Assembly: GCA_902785445.1 (NCBI GenBank)
Contig: CACZYN010000004.1
Span: 1 to 25,548, forward strand
Direction: 5' to 3'
Origin: an uncultured Anaerovibrio sp.
Lineage (GTDB): Bacteria; Bacillota; Negativicutes; Selenomonadales; Selenomonadaceae
DNA length: 25,548 bases
Every line of letters begins with the position of its first letter. The first letter of the stretch is position 1. Made by a program: the position numbers and the translations under genes. Of this stretch, positions 14,215 through 22,964 are shown piece after piece. The notes under the pieces were generated by a model. The model had not been told where the DNA came from and searched no databases. It saw only the letters and a program-made list of their open reading frames with translations.

Positions 14215-14991
14215 ATGAAAAAGTTATTCGCAACAATTTTAGCAGTGGCAATGCTGCTGATGAGCTGCACAGTATTTGCAGCTACTGACATTTCTGACGG
14301 AGTTATCCGGGTAGAAGGTATGGGGGCCTTGACCAATACTAATGCTATTAACGGTTATCGGGCAGCCAAAGTGGATGCCATGCGCAACGCCTTGGAGGAA
14401 GTGCAGGGTGTACGTATTGATTCTGATACCACTGTACAGGACAGCATTACTGCCAGTGATGTTATTCGCAGTCGGGTTAATGGTTTGATTAAGGGTGCTC
14501 AGGTAGTAAAAAAATATCAGGATAAAGATGGTTATCATGTGATTTTGGAAATTCCGGTTCGCGGAACCAGTTCTTTGGCAGCAGCCGTTATCCCAGAGCG
14601 TACCACGCCAGTGGTTCCGTTAGCTCCGGCTAAGTCTTATGTGCCAGAAATTCCTGTAAGCACCGGCCCTTATACCGGATTGATTGTTGATTGCAGTGGC
14701 TTGGGTCTGGAAACTGCTATGGCAGCCGGCGTATTCACTCCAGACGGCAAGATGGTATATGGTGAGGACAACTTTACCCATGAGGAAATTATAAACAGAG
14801 GCTATGTTTCCTACGCCAAGAGCTTGACCAGTGGCGTATCCCGGGCCGGTTCCAATCCGCTTATCGTACGGGCGCAGTCCATCAAAGGCTTTGTAAATCC
14901 TGTAGTATCCAATGCTGATGCCGCTAAAATTATGGTAGAAAATGAGAAGACCAGCTTCCTGCAGCAGGGCAATGTAGTATTTGTTAAGTAA
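14215..14991 (+). CDS. exported LPP20/FlgT-like protein, last gene of the operon
   Basis: This 258-residue protein is exported by a signal peptide. Both cleavage after VFA (about residue 22) and lipidation at Cys18 (LMSC) are conceivable. Residues about 25-122 form an LPP20-like domain: GVIRVEGMGAL, a helix YRAAKVDAMRNALEEVQGVR, then DSDTTVQDSITASDVIRSRV and QVVKKYQDKDGYHVILEIPV. The C-terminal domain (about 150-258) has YTGLIVDCSGLGLETAMAAG and ends SFLQQGNVVFVK, a combination I associate with LPP20-type envelope proteins. The frame is open back to 14143, through the hairpin repeat, but ATG 14215 is chosen for its AGGAGG 8 bases upstream and the signal peptide. A terminator follows. Confidence 0.85.
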   Translation: MKKLFATILAVAMLLMSCTVFAATDISDGVIRVEGMGALTNTNAINGYRAAKVDAMRNALEEVQGVRIDSDTTVQDSITASDVIRSRVNGLIKGAQVVKKYQDKDGYHVILEIPVRGTSSLAAAVIPERTTPVVPLAPAKSYVPEIPVSTGPYTGLIVDCSGLGLETAMAAGVFTPDGKMVYGEDNFTHEEIINRGYVSYAKSLTSGVSRAGSNPLIVRAQSIKGFVNPVVSNADAAKIMVENEKTSFLQQGNVVFVK

Positions 14992-15025
14992 AATATTTAT
15001 AGAACTAAATACAAAATAAATGTTG

Positions 15026-15055
15026 AAAAGCAGCCATTGATATGGCTGCTTTTTT
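15026..15055 (+). terminator. Rho-independent terminator of the exported-protein operon
   Basis: A 10-bp stem (15027-15036 with 15043-15052) with a 6-base loop runs into a T tract. Confidence 0.92.
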
Positions 15056-15059
15056 CTGG

Positions 15060-15088
15060 TTGAAGAATTAGTATTGGTGTTGTAGAAT
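15060..15088 (+). promoter_or_regulatory. possible promoter of the penicillin-binding protein gene
   Basis: TTGAAG (15060-15065), a 17-base spacer and TAGAAT (15083-15088) lie about 60 bases before the gene. The match is moderate. Confidence 0.45.
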
Positions 15089-15149
15089 TGTCATTGGTGT
15101 ATTTAATATGAATGAGATTATTTATTGATTATAAATTGGATGTGCAGCT

Positions 15150-16925
15150 GTGAAAATATTTACAGGTTTAATAATAATAATATCAGTGGTTGCTATTGGC
15201 AGCGGAATCGGCTACTTGGCGGCGTCAGCTAATATACAGAGTGATTTGCCGGATATTCAGCCGGCCTTTACTTCCCATATATACGATATAAAGGGGAATG
15301 AGATTGCGGTTGTTCATGCCGAGGAGGACCGGGAGCCGGTAAAAAGCGATAAAATACCGAAGAATCTAAAGAATGCTTTTGTGGCAACGGAAGATGTGCG
15401 GTTTTACGACCATATAGGCATTGATTTTCGGGGAATTCTCCGGGCCATGTGGGCCAATATTACCCACCATGCGATTGCCGAGGGCGGTTCCACTATTACT
15501 CAACAGCTGGCTAGAAATGCCTATTTGACTCAGGAACAGAGTTTTAGACGCAAAATTCAGGAAATGTTTTTGGCCTTAAAGATTGAGCATCGTCATACCA
15601 AGGATGAGATACTGGAACTATATTTAAATCAGATATATTTTGGTCGGGGAATATATGGCGTTCAGGCAGCATCTAAGTATTATTTTGGCAAGAACGTAGA
15701 AGATCTTAATTTGAATGAATGTGCCATGCTGGCGGGTATCCCTAAGAGCCCGAATTTTTATTCGCCCCTCAATAATATAGAAGCCGCTCAAAAAAGAAAA
15801 TGTGTGGTTTTGCAGCAAATGGCCAAATATGGCTACATCAGTGCTGACACGGCCCAAAAAATCGGGGCAGAGGAAATTCATGTGGAGCCACCTGCCGTCA
15901 AAACTGACGGGCCCAGCTATTTCGTAGATTATGTAATCCAAACCATGATTGAAAAATATGGTGATGATGGGGTCTATAAGGGCGGGTTAAAGATTTATAC
16001 CACCTTAGACATGGATATGCAAAAAAAGGCCGAGGAAGCTATGCAGAATCTGCCGGAGCTGCAGGATGCCAACGGCCTTAAACAGCCTCAAGGGGCATTA
16101 GTGGCCATTGACCCACATACTGGCTACATAAAGGCCATGGTGGGTGGACGGGGAACTGACAAGTTTAATCGGGCCGCCTTGGCGGAAAGACAGCCAGGGT
16201 CGGCTTTTAAACCCTTCGTGTTCGCCGCTGCTCTTGAATCTGGTTATACACCGGACTCTGTGGTGGCTGATTCACCGCTAAATATTTACGGTTGGTCACC
16301 GCAAAACTATGATAGAAGTTATAGTGGCAGTGTTCCTCTTCGGTATGTTTGTGAACAGTCGCTAAATGTGGCAACTGTACGGGTTGCTCAGGATGTTGGC
16401 ATTGAAAAAGTAATAAAGTACGCTAAGGACATGGGAATAACCACCTTGGTTATGGAGGGAGAGAAAAATGACGGAAACCTCTCTACGGCCTTGGGGGGAA
16501 TTACCCGAGGCGTGACTCCTCTGGAACTTACCAGTGCCTATTGTACTTTTGCCAATAAGGGCCTTTACGTGAAGCATACTCCTATTGTGAAAGTGCTTGA
16601 TCGCGACGGAAATGTTTTGGAGGAGTATCCTAAGCCGGAGACTTCCAAACAGGTAATAAAGGAAGAGACTGCTGAAAGCCTTAATAGCATGCTTAGAGGT
16701 GTAGTAAGTCATGGTACAGGAACTGCGGCCAATATTGGCGGTGATGTGGCCGGTAAAACAGGTACTACCAGTGATTACCATGACGCCTGGTTTGTTGGGT
16801 ATGTACCTGACTTAGTGGTCGGGGTCTGGGTCGGTGCTGATGACAATCAACGGATGGGGACAATGACCGGCGGTACGACTCCCGCAAATATATGGAGAAT
16901 ATTCATGAAAGCAGCGGGCTTCTAA
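15150..16925 (+). CDS. class A penicillin-binding protein (PBP1A type)
   Basis: This 591-residue bifunctional enzyme polymerises and cross-links peptidoglycan on the outer face of the cytoplasmic membrane. One N-terminal membrane anchor spans about 4-26. The GT51 glycosyltransferase domain has the catalytic Glu81 (ATEDVRFYDHIGID), EGGSTITQQLARN (111-123) and YLNQIYFGRGIYGVQAASKY (158-177). The transpeptidase domain has the active-site Ser351 in SAFK, SLN at 404-406 and KTG at 536-538. All motifs are intact. It is shorter than E. coli PBP1A because it lacks long insertions. GTG 15150 is used; the ribosome binding site is weak (GGATG about 8 bases upstream), which makes the start a little uncertain. 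Confidence 0.93.
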   Translation: MKIFTGLIIIISVVAIGSGIGYLAASANIQSDLPDIQPAFTSHIYDIKGNEIAVVHAEEDREPVKSDKIPKNLKNAFVATEDVRFYDHIGIDFRGILRAMWANITHHAIAEGGSTITQQLARNAYLTQEQSFRRKIQEMFLALKIEHRHTKDEILELYLNQIYFGRGIYGVQAASKYYFGKNVEDLNLNECAMLAGIPKSPNFYSPLNNIEAAQKRKCVVLQQMAKYGYISADTAQKIGAEEIHVEPPAVKTDGPSYFVDYVIQTMIEKYGDDGVYKGGLKIYTTLDMDMQKKAEEAMQNLPELQDANGLKQPQGALVAIDPHTGYIKAMVGGRGTDKFNRAALAERQPGSAFKPFVFAAALESGYTPDSVVADSPLNIYGWSPQNYDRSYSGSVPLRYVCEQSLNVATVRVAQDVGIEKVIKYAKDMGITTLVMEGEKNDGNLSTALGGITRGVTPLELTSAYCTFANKGLYVKHTPIVKVLDRDGNVLEEYPKPETSKQVIKEETAESLNSMLRGVVSHGTGTAANIGGDVAGKTGTTSDYHDAWFVGYVPDLVVGVWVGADDNQRMGTMTGGTTPANIWRIFMKAAGF

Positions 16926-17007
16926 AGGTTTTTCACAAGTAATAAACAAATTAATAGCAGGTAATAAAAAAATATGATATAATGTGTTAGATTTTTTATG
17001 ACCTTGT

Positions 17008-17034
17008 AAGGGGCTGTGATATGCAGCTCCTTTT
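17008..17034 (+). terminator. hairpin between the PBP and HD genes, possible terminator
   Basis: The 9-bp arms 17008-17016 and 17024-17032 (one G-T pair) enclose a 7-base loop and are followed by only a few Ts (CCTTTTCG). A TATAAT (16977-16982) lies upstream, so it could also sit in the leader of the HD-domain gene. Confidence 0.45.
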
Positions 17035-17060
17035 CGATTGATTGTTGGAGATTTACCTAT

Positions 17061-17861
17061 ATGGAAAAGATTGTCAAAAAAGCCCATAAGTGGATGGATG
17101 AATACATGAAATCCTTTTATGAGGCTGACGAAGATGTCATGCTGGGCATCAAGACCAAGGAAATGCATACCGGGTATGTTACCGCCTATGCCCGGCAGTT
17201 GGCGGAGCATTTGGAGCTTAACCGGCATGATGTGCTGCTGGCGGAATTGATAGGCCTCTTTCATGATGTGGGTCGGTTTCGGCAGTGGAAGCTGTATCGG
17301 ACCTTTTCCGATGCCATGTCGGAGGACCATGCGGCTTTGGGACTGCAGGTAATCAAGGAACTGGCCTTTTATGATGAGCTGGTGGCCGAGGATAAGGAGA
17401 TTCTGCTCTTTGCCATCTTTAACCACAATAAAAAGGATATTGCTACCGCACCCAGCAAGAAGCATCTGCTATTTGCCAAGATTATTCGGGATGCGGACAA
17501 GCTGGACATTTTCCGGGTGTTGGAGCCATATTTGACGGGGAAGAAAATCCAGACCTTTTCCAAAATCCAGTTTGAGGATGAAAAAATGCTGTTTGCGCCG
17601 GGATTTATCGATAGATTCGTCCGGGGTGAGCAGGTTGATTACAATGAAATTCGTACCAACAATGACCGGATCTTGGTGCGGCTCATGTGGGCCTACGATA
17701 TAAATTTCGCCTGGACTATGATTAGGATACGGGAAAAGGGCTATCTGCCCCGGGTGATGGAACACCTGCCGCAGCTTGAGAAGGTGAAGCTGGGCTATGA
17801 ACGGTTGAGCAGATATGTGGATGAAAAATGTAATTCCAGTGATTTGCCTGCAGACTACTGA
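17061..17861 (+). CDS. HD-domain metal-dependent phosphohydrolase
   Basis: This 266-residue cytosolic protein has an HD superfamily core: His36 (EMHTGY), His68-Asp69 (GLFHDVGRF), His90 (SEDHAALG) and Asp144/Asp146/Asp149 in RDADKLD. These are spaced like the metal ligands of HD hydrolases that act on nucleotides or cyclic nucleotides. The substrate cannot be read from the sequence. The frame opens at 17016, but ATG 17061 is chosen for TTGGAG 10 bases upstream and because the earlier start would sit inside a hairpin. It lies alone between the PBP gene and glnS, in the same direction. A phosphohydrolase of the HD type is secure; a more specific name is not. Confidence 0.88.
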   Translation: MEKIVKKAHKWMDEYMKSFYEADEDVMLGIKTKEMHTGYVTAYARQLAEHLELNRHDVLLAELIGLFHDVGRFRQWKLYRTFSDAMSEDHAALGLQVIKELAFYDELVAEDKEILLFAIFNHNKKDIATAPSKKHLLFAKIIRDADKLDIFRVLEPYLTGKKIQTFSKIQFEDEKMLFAPGFIDRFVRGEQVDYNEIRTNNDRILVRLMWAYDINFAWTMIRIREKGYLPRVMEHLPQLEKVKLGYERLSRYVDEKCNSSDLPADY

Positions 17862-17955
17862 ATTTAGTCTCATTTTGTGATATACTTAAGAGTGCTGACG
17901 GCGTATGGCCGTTTTAACCGCCCCGTTAAGGGAGCAAATAAAGAGGAGCGATACC

Positions 17956-19632
17956 ATGGCAGAAAATACGGCTATAGTTTCCAATTTTATACAGAATGAA
18001 ATCAATGATGATTTAAAGAACGGGTACTATCCTGAAGGAGTGCATACCCGCTTTCCGCCGGAGCCCAACGGCTATCTTCATATAGGACATGCCAAGTCCA
18101 TATGCCTGAACTTCGGTTTGGCCAAAAATAATGGGGGCATTTGCAACCTGCGCTTTGATGACACCAATCCTACCAAGGAAGATGTGGAATATGTGGACTC
18201 CATTCAGGAGGATATCAAGTGGCTGGGCTTTAGCTGGGATGACCGGATGTTTTTTGCTTCGGATTATTTTGGCAAGCTGTACGATTTCGCTGTGGAGCTC
18301 ATAAAAAAGGGCTTGGCTTATGTGGATGATTCCACTGCTGAGGAGATTCGTTCCATGCGTGGTACTCTTACCGAGCCAGGCCAGGAGAGCCCATACCGTA
18401 ACCGCAGTGTGGAGGAAAATCTTGACCTCTTTGCCAAGATGAAGAATGGTGACTTTGCTGATGGGGAAAAGGTGCTGCGGGCCAAAATCGATATGGCATC
18501 GCCTAATATCGTTATGCGGGATCCGGTAATTTATCGTATTGCCCATGTGGCCCATCATCGTACCGGCGATGAATGGTGCATTTATCCAATGTATGATTTC
18601 GCTCATCCATTGTCCGATGCCATTGAGGAGATTACCCACTCTGTTTGTACCTTGGAATTTGAGGATCACCGTCCATTCTATGATTGGCTGTTGGATGCTT
18701 TGGACTTTAAGACCGGAGCCCGTCCACGGCAGATTGAATTTGCCCGGTTGAATCTTACCAATACAGTTACCTCCAAGCGTAAGCTGCGTCAGCTGGTGGA
18801 GGAAGGCTATGTATCCGGTTGGGATGACCCGCGGATGCCAACCATTTCTGGCCTGCGTCGCCGGGGTTATACGCCAGCCTCGCTCCGGGCTTTTTGTGAG
18901 GAAATTGGCGTAGCCAAGGCCAACAGCCTGGTGGATGTGGCCATGCTGGAGCATTGCGTGCGGGATGATTTGAACAAGCATGCTGATCGGATTATGGCGG
19001 TACTGCATCCTCTGAAGGTGGTTATTACCAATTATCCGGAGGGCAAAAAGGAATTTATGCTGGCAGATAACAATCCAAATACCTCTGCACACCGTTATGT
19101 GCCATTTGGCCGTGAACTGTACATTGAGCAGGAGGATTTCATGGAGGATGCTCCAAAAAAATTCTTCCGTTTGAAGCCGGAAGGCGAAGTTCGTCTTAAG
19201 CATGGCTACATCATCAAGTGCGAGGAAGTTATCAAGGACGAAAATGGTAATGTAACCGAGCTGCACTGTACCTATGATCCGGAGTCCAAGACTGGTGGCG
19301 CTACGGCTAACCGCAAGGTGAAGGGCACCATTCATTGGGTATCCGCTGAGGATGCTATTGAGGCTGAGGTTCGCCTTTATGATTATCTTATTGAAACTGA
19401 TGAGAATGGCGAAGTACCAGCGGACTTTTTGGCCGCTGTTAATAAAAACTCTCTGGAAGTAATTGAAAATGCGCTGATTGAGCCAAGTGCCAGCTTTACC
19501 GCAGCAGGAACCCATTATCAGTTCTTGCGGACTGGCTATTTCGTAGTAGATAAGGACACTACCCCGGAGAAACTGGTATTCAATCGGGTGGTTGGCCTGA
19601 AAGACAGCTGGGCCAAGGCCAAGAAAGGATAA
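17956..19632 (+). CDS. glnS: glutaminyl-tRNA synthetase
   Basis: This 558-residue class I enzyme attaches glutamine to tRNA-Gln. The family start FPPEPNGYLHIGHAKSICLNF has HIGH at 42-45, RFDDTNPTKEDVEYVDSIQE follows at 66-85, and the KMSKS equivalent is TVTSKRKL (270-277). DEWCIYPMYDFAHPLSDAIE (205-224) is GlnRS-specific rather than GluRS-specific. The C-terminal beta-barrel anticodon-binding domains are complete. ATG 17956 is used, with GAGGAG 8 bases upstream; the upstream extension to 17905 is not supported. Many Bacillota lack GlnRS and use GluRS plus GatCAB, so this gene probably traces to lateral transfer somewhere in the lineage. A small gene follows after 4 bases. Confidence 0.97.
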   Translation: MAENTAIVSNFIQNEINDDLKNGYYPEGVHTRFPPEPNGYLHIGHAKSICLNFGLAKNNGGICNLRFDDTNPTKEDVEYVDSIQEDIKWLGFSWDDRMFFASDYFGKLYDFAVELIKKGLAYVDDSTAEEIRSMRGTLTEPGQESPYRNRSVEENLDLFAKMKNGDFADGEKVLRAKIDMASPNIVMRDPVIYRIAHVAHHRTGDEWCIYPMYDFAHPLSDAIEEITHSVCTLEFEDHRPFYDWLLDALDFKTGARPRQIEFARLNLTNTVTSKRKLRQLVEEGYVSGWDDPRMPTISGLRRRGYTPASLRAFCEEIGVAKANSLVDVAMLEHCVRDDLNKHADRIMAVLHPLKVVITNYPEGKKEFMLADNNPNTSAHRYVPFGRELYIEQEDFMEDAPKKFFRLKPEGEVRLKHGYIIKCEEVIKDENGNVTELHCTYDPESKTGGATANRKVKGTIHWVSAEDAIEAEVRLYDYLIETDENGEVPADFLAAVNKNSLEVIENALIEPSASFTAAGTHYQFLRTGYFVVDKDTTPEKLVFNRVVGLKDSWAKAKKG

Positions 19633-19636
19633 GACA

Positions 19637-19957
19637 ATGGGCAAGATACCAAAGGGATTATCCGATAAGGATATGCTGGACGGCTATGTGGAAGATGTGA
19701 CTATGGAAGCCCAGTTCCTGGCTGCGGAAGCCGCTGAGGAAAAGAAGCGCCGGGAAAAGATTTTTGGCAAGCAGGGCAATAGTTTGTCCATGTCCGGGCT
19801 GGATGATGAAACCCTGGACAAGCTGGGGCGTAAGCTTTTGGAGCTGAAAATGGAGCTCTTTCGAGAAGGAATCAAAAATTATACCCTTAAGGTAAAACGG
19901 GAGGATTGGGATATTATCATCACTCCGGTGGTTAAGGGCAAAACAATGAAGAAATAA
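19637..19957 (+). CDS. small charged protein of unknown function downstream of glnS
   Basis: This 106-residue soluble protein is unrecognised. Residues 8-47 are a charged helix (LDGYVEDVTMEAQFLAAEAA, then EEKKRREKIFG), possibly coiled coil. Residues 54-78 form a second helix (DDETLDKLGRKLLELKMELF), and the end looks like two strands (NYTLKVKREDWDIIITPVVK). ATG 19637 is 4 bases after the glnS stop, with AAAGGA at 19625-19630 inside glnS, so translation is likely coupled. No cysteines and no signal peptide are present. The tight link to glnS hints at a housekeeping rather than accessory gene, but no function can be given. Confidence 0.75.
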   Translation: MGKIPKGLSDKDMLDGYVEDVTMEAQFLAAEAAEEKKRREKIFGKQGNSLSMSGLDDETLDKLGRKLLELKMELFREGIKNYTLKVKREDWDIIITPVVKGKTMKK

Positions 19958-20043
19958 ATATGTACTTTTTGGCCGTTATGTGATACTGTAAGGGTAATTA
20001 AAATTCGTCGGTCAAATTTCTGCATGTTTAGGAGGGAAAAATT

Positions 20044-21327
20044 GTGAGTACAACAACTATTGCCGTAGTAATTTTCGTTGCGGCATACGCTCTGATTATT
20101 TCAGAGAAGGTACATCGTACTATTGTCGGTATCGTTGGCGCTATGCTGATGATTTTGTGCGGTATTTTGTCTCAGGAGGTAGCGATTCATCATATTGATT
20201 TTAACACCCTGGGATTGCTGATTGGTATGATGACTATTGTAAATATTACCGCCGAAACAGGATTGTTTAACTTTTTGGCCATTTGGGCGGCCCAAAAGGT
20301 TAATGCTCAGCCAATGAAGCTGCTTTTGGCTTTGGCTACCTTGACGGCAGTCTGCTCGGCTCTCTTGGATAATGTTACCACTGTACTGTTGACAGTTCCG
20401 GTAACCTTTAGTATTACGGCCCAGTTAAAGGTTGACGTAAAGCCATTCCTGATGGCCCAGATTTTGGCCTCCAATATCGGTGGTACCGCCACTTTGGTTG
20501 GTGACCCACCAAATATTATGATTGGTTCCGCCGTAGGCCTGAGCTTTATGGACTTTATCATGCATTTGACCTTGCCGGCCATCATAATCTTTATTATTAC
20601 CATTTTTGTATTGGAAATGATTTACGGCAAATCCCTGCACACTACACCTGAACTGCAGGAGCAGGTTATGAAGCTGAATGCTTCCAAGCAGATCAGAGAC
20701 AAGGTATTGGTAAAGAAGTGCCTGGCTGTATTGGCCTTCACCATGACCTTGTTTGTACTGCACAGTACCCTTGGTTTGGAGTCCGCTACTGCGGCCTTGA
20801 CCGGTGCGGGCCTGTTGCTCCTCATTACCTTTACCCGGGATGAGGAAATGATCTCCAAGGTTCTGGGCAAGGTGGAATGGACGGCCATCTTCTTCTTTGC
20901 CGGTTTGTTCATCCTGGTTGGTGCTTTGGTAGAGACTGGTGTTATCAAGATGCTGGCTGAGGAAGCCATCGCTATTACCCAGGGCTCTGTAGAGGCTACT
21001 GCTATTCTGATTTTGTGGATGTCTGCCTTTGCTTCCGCCTTTGTGGATAACATTCCGTTCGTTGCTACTATGATTCCGTTGATTAAGGATATGGGAACCA
21101 TGGGTCTGAACAATCTGGAGCCTATGTGGTGGTCCCTGGCTTTGGGTGCCTGCCTTGGTGGTAACGGTACCTTGATTGGTGCCAGCGCCAACGTAGTAGT
21201 GGCCTCCTTGGCTGCCAAGCACGGCCAGCAGATTTCCTTCATCGGCTTTATGAAGGTAGCCTTCCCATGCATGATTATGTCCATCGTAATCAGTATGGGC
21301 TATGTATATCTGCGGTATCTGATGTAA
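20044..21327 (+). CDS. ArsB/NhaD-type ion transporter (IT superfamily)
   Basis: This 427-residue inner-membrane protein has about 11-12 helices. Two related signature loops mark the ion transporter superfamily: SNIGGTATLVGDPPNIMIGS (about 142-161) and GGNGTLIGASANVV (about 380-393). ALLDNVTTVLLTVPV (100-114) and AFVDNIPFVATMIPL (about 335-349) form the paired re-entrant helices. This clade includes ArsB, NhaD and the OCA2/P-protein. The substrate (anion, arsenite or Na+/H+) cannot be settled by eye; no ars genes are nearby. GTG 20044 has AGGAGGG about 8 bases upstream. An IS-derived element lies 7 bases after its stop and has moved its presumed terminator to 25015-25057. Confidence 0.88.
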   Translation: MSTTTIAVVIFVAAYALIISEKVHRTIVGIVGAMLMILCGILSQEVAIHHIDFNTLGLLIGMMTIVNITAETGLFNFLAIWAAQKVNAQPMKLLLALATLTAVCSALLDNVTTVLLTVPVTFSITAQLKVDVKPFLMAQILASNIGGTATLVGDPPNIMIGSAVGLSFMDFIMHLTLPAIIIFIITIFVLEMIYGKSLHTTPELQEQVMKLNASKQIRDKVLVKKCLAVLAFTMTLFVLHSTLGLESATAALTGAGLLLLITFTRDEEMISKVLGKVEWTAIFFFAGLFILVGALVETGVIKMLAEEAIAITQGSVEATAILILWMSAFASAFVDNIPFVATMIPLIKDMGTMGLNNLEPMWWSLALGACLGGNGTLIGASANVVVASLAAKHGQQISFIGFMKVAFPCMIMSIVISMGYVYLRYLM

Positions 21328-21334
21328 TATAAAG
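21323..21334 (+). repeat. left copy of 12-bp direct repeat (target duplication)
   Basis: TGTAATATAAAG here is repeated exactly at 25007-25018 and brackets the mobile element. It includes the stop codon of the transporter. A shorter reading, GTGTAA (21334-21339 and 25006-25011) directly beside the CTCAAAC inverted repeats, is also possible. Confidence 0.75.
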
Positions 21335-21339
21335 TGTAA

Positions 21340-21403
21340 CTCAAACTTCCCACATAGAAAATACCAACGGCTCCTTGAAAACCGTATATCTCAAGAGATA
21401 AAA
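21340..21403 (+). repeat. left inverted-repeat end of the IS and of the composite
   Basis: CTCAAACTTCCCACAT opens the end. TCCTTGAAAACCGTATATCTC and AGATAAAA follow further in. It matches both the inner right end (22857-22920) and the outer right end (24957-25005) in inverted orientation. Confidence 0.85.
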
Positions 21404-21406
21404 TCC

Positions 21407-22786
21407 TCAAGCCGCCTGCAATAGGTGTTGCATGGACTCAGGCAGTTTGGACATAAACTTCGCATAGAAGGTTTCTACCTGCTCATCGGTAATATGGAAT
21501 TCTTCCTGAACTGTCGCCAGCATAGCCTCCACTATGATTTGCATGGCTTCATGGTAGGTCATGTCAGCAACTTCGGCTATCATGATGTAGAACAGCTCGC
21601 CCAGCGTTCGATCGTCTTCATTATCACGCTTGGAAACTGCCAGAAGCATATAGCGGGTGAATACCATGGCAACATGGGCGGTAAGACCGTCGTAAGAAAG
21701 GCCGTGGTACTCTTTCCTAAGCAACAGGCTGCTCTTGCAAGTCTTGAAAAACACCTCGATGTCCCAGCGATGGCCGTAGATGCGGATTATGTCATTCTCG
21801 CTAAGGCTCATGTCCGTGCAGATTATGGCAATCCAATCTTTGCGGTTGTTGCGGTTGCGAACGCAGACGATGCGGGCATCAATGCCATTTTCGCCATTAT
21901 TGTCCTGCCCAACTTTTACGGATACAGACAGAAGATACCTGGAACGGCCACGGCGTTTCTTGCTAGAAGCAAAAATCTGCTTGATGTCCATTGGTTTTCC
22001 TTCAAAGAGGTAGAATCTTTTGTTGCTGCGCTTTACCATAGCAATTGTGTTAAGGCCAAGCTTCCTGATATCCAAAAGCTGCTGGGGATTGGAGAACCAG
22101 CTGTCACAGAGGACATACTTCGCTCTGTGGCCTGCTGCCAGGGCAGTCTTCAAGAGATCTATCATGACAGAAGTGGCCTTTTGGCGGGCCATGAGCCTGC
22201 GCTTCCCAGCAATAGTGCGCTTGTCTACCTTGTTGCAGGGGCCGAGAATCTTTTCATCATCATTCGATGCCAGAAGGGAGTAGTTGATGGGCAGGAAGGT
22301 GCAGCCATCCGTCCATCCCAAGGTCAGCAACCTGAAACCCTTCTTGCAACGCATTGAAACATGGTCAAATACCCAGGAGGCAAGTTCTGTGCGCTTAAAG
22401 CCAGCGCGCTCATACAGAGAGTCGTCAATGACAAAGCAGTCATCGCGGTTCTCGGATGTCAGTGGGCGAATGTGCCCGTTGATTATCCGCTCGGAAAGCA
22501 TAGTGGTAAAGCGAAGCCAGTTTGTGCGAGGATTCATGAGGAAACGGTAGTAGGTGTTCTTGGAAAAGCCTTCACGAACTTTTCCCAGCTTGTGTTGCAT
22601 GTAGAAGCTCCCCATGCGGAAGGCATTGGTCAGAGTGTAAGTGAACAACTCCTTGACAGGTATCCCCTTGAGCTTCAAGCCACCACACTTGCTCAAAAGG
22701 CTTATGAACCCATAGGCAGTGAGGAAATTTACAATAGAAGCAGAAACATTCTTTTCATCGGCAGATTCAAGTGATACAATAGACAT
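21407..22786 (-). CDS. IS4-family DDE transposase
   Basis: This 459-residue transposase appears intact. The DDE residues are recognisable: first Asp in CFVIDDSLYERAG, second Asp in YVLCDSWFSNPQQL, and the IS4 signature Y-(2)-R-(3)-E-(6)-K in YGHRWDIEVFFKTCK, which holds the catalytic Glu. The frame extends to GTG 22822, but ATG 22786 is chosen because AGGAGG lies 9 bases before it. An extended -10 (TGGTACAAT, minus strand 22835-22827) lies upstream and may be its promoter. The stop lies 67 bases inside the left end. Because it faces the transporter and that gene lacks a terminator, read-through RNA from the transporter would be antisense to the transposase. Confidence 0.93.
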   Translation of the reverse strand: MSIVSLESADEKNVSASIVNFLTAYGFISLLSKCGGLKLKGIPVKELFTYTLTNAFRMGSFYMQHKLGKVREGFSKNTYYRFLMNPRTNWLRFTTMLSERIINGHIRPLTSENRDDCFVIDDSLYERAGFKRTELASWVFDHVSMRCKKGFRLLTLGWTDGCTFLPINYSLLASNDDEKILGPCNKVDKRTIAGKRRLMARQKATSVMIDLLKTALAAGHRAKYVLCDSWFSNPQQLLDIRKLGLNTIAMVKRSNKRFYLFEGKPMDIKQIFASSKKRRGRSRYLLSVSVKVGQDNNGENGIDARIVCVRNRNNRKDWIAIICTDMSLSENDIIRIYGHRWDIEVFFKTCKSSLLLRKEYHGLSYDGLTAHVAMVFTRYMLLAVSKRDNEDDRTLGELFYIMIAEVADMTYHEAMQIIVEAMLATVQEEFHITDEQVETFYAKFMSKLPESMQHLLQAA

Positions 22787-22856
22787 GGCGTAAAACCTCC
22801 TTGGATAATGGTTTGTTAGCACTTCTATTGTACCAAGTTTTGAGGCTTTGCGCCTT

Positions 22857-22920
22857 TTTTATCTTCTGAGATATACAGTTTTCAAGGAACTACGCGTGTT
22901 TCAGGTGTGGGAAGTTTAAG
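22857..22920 (-). repeat. inner right inverted-repeat end of the IS
   Basis: The complement begins CTTAAACTTCCCACA, followed by TTCCTTGAAAACTGTATATC and AGATAAAA. It is the partner of 21340-21403, with one change in the outer 15 bases. Confidence 0.85.
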
Positions 22921-22964
22921 TAGCTCATCTGTATTGAAGTAAACACGAAACAAGGAGCATCTTT

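Larger units (their letters stand above)
21340..22920 (-). mobile_element. IS4-family insertion sequence (left part of the composite)
   Basis: The length is about 1.58 kb, with inverted ends 21340-21403 and 22857-22920. These share CT(C/T)AAACTTCCCACA, CCTTGAAAAC(C/T)GTATATCTCA and GATAAAA at the same offsets. The element carries one transposase gene. No direct repeat immediately flanks this unit alone. Confidence 0.82.

Noticed and set aside
17880..17955. Small inverted repeats before glnS (ACGGC/GCCGT and TTAAC/GTTAA)
   Set aside because: The stems are only 5 bp, there is no T run and no clear alternative structure; probably chance or a minor leader fold.
18013..19644. 543-residue minus-strand ORF
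   Set aside because: It lies entirely opposite glnS, which has all GlnRS motifs. The antisense protein has no recognisable domain, so it is a codon-bias shadow.
21425..22357. 310-residue plus-strand ORF
   Set aside because: It is antisense to the IS4-family transposase, which carries the DDE residues and the YREK signature.
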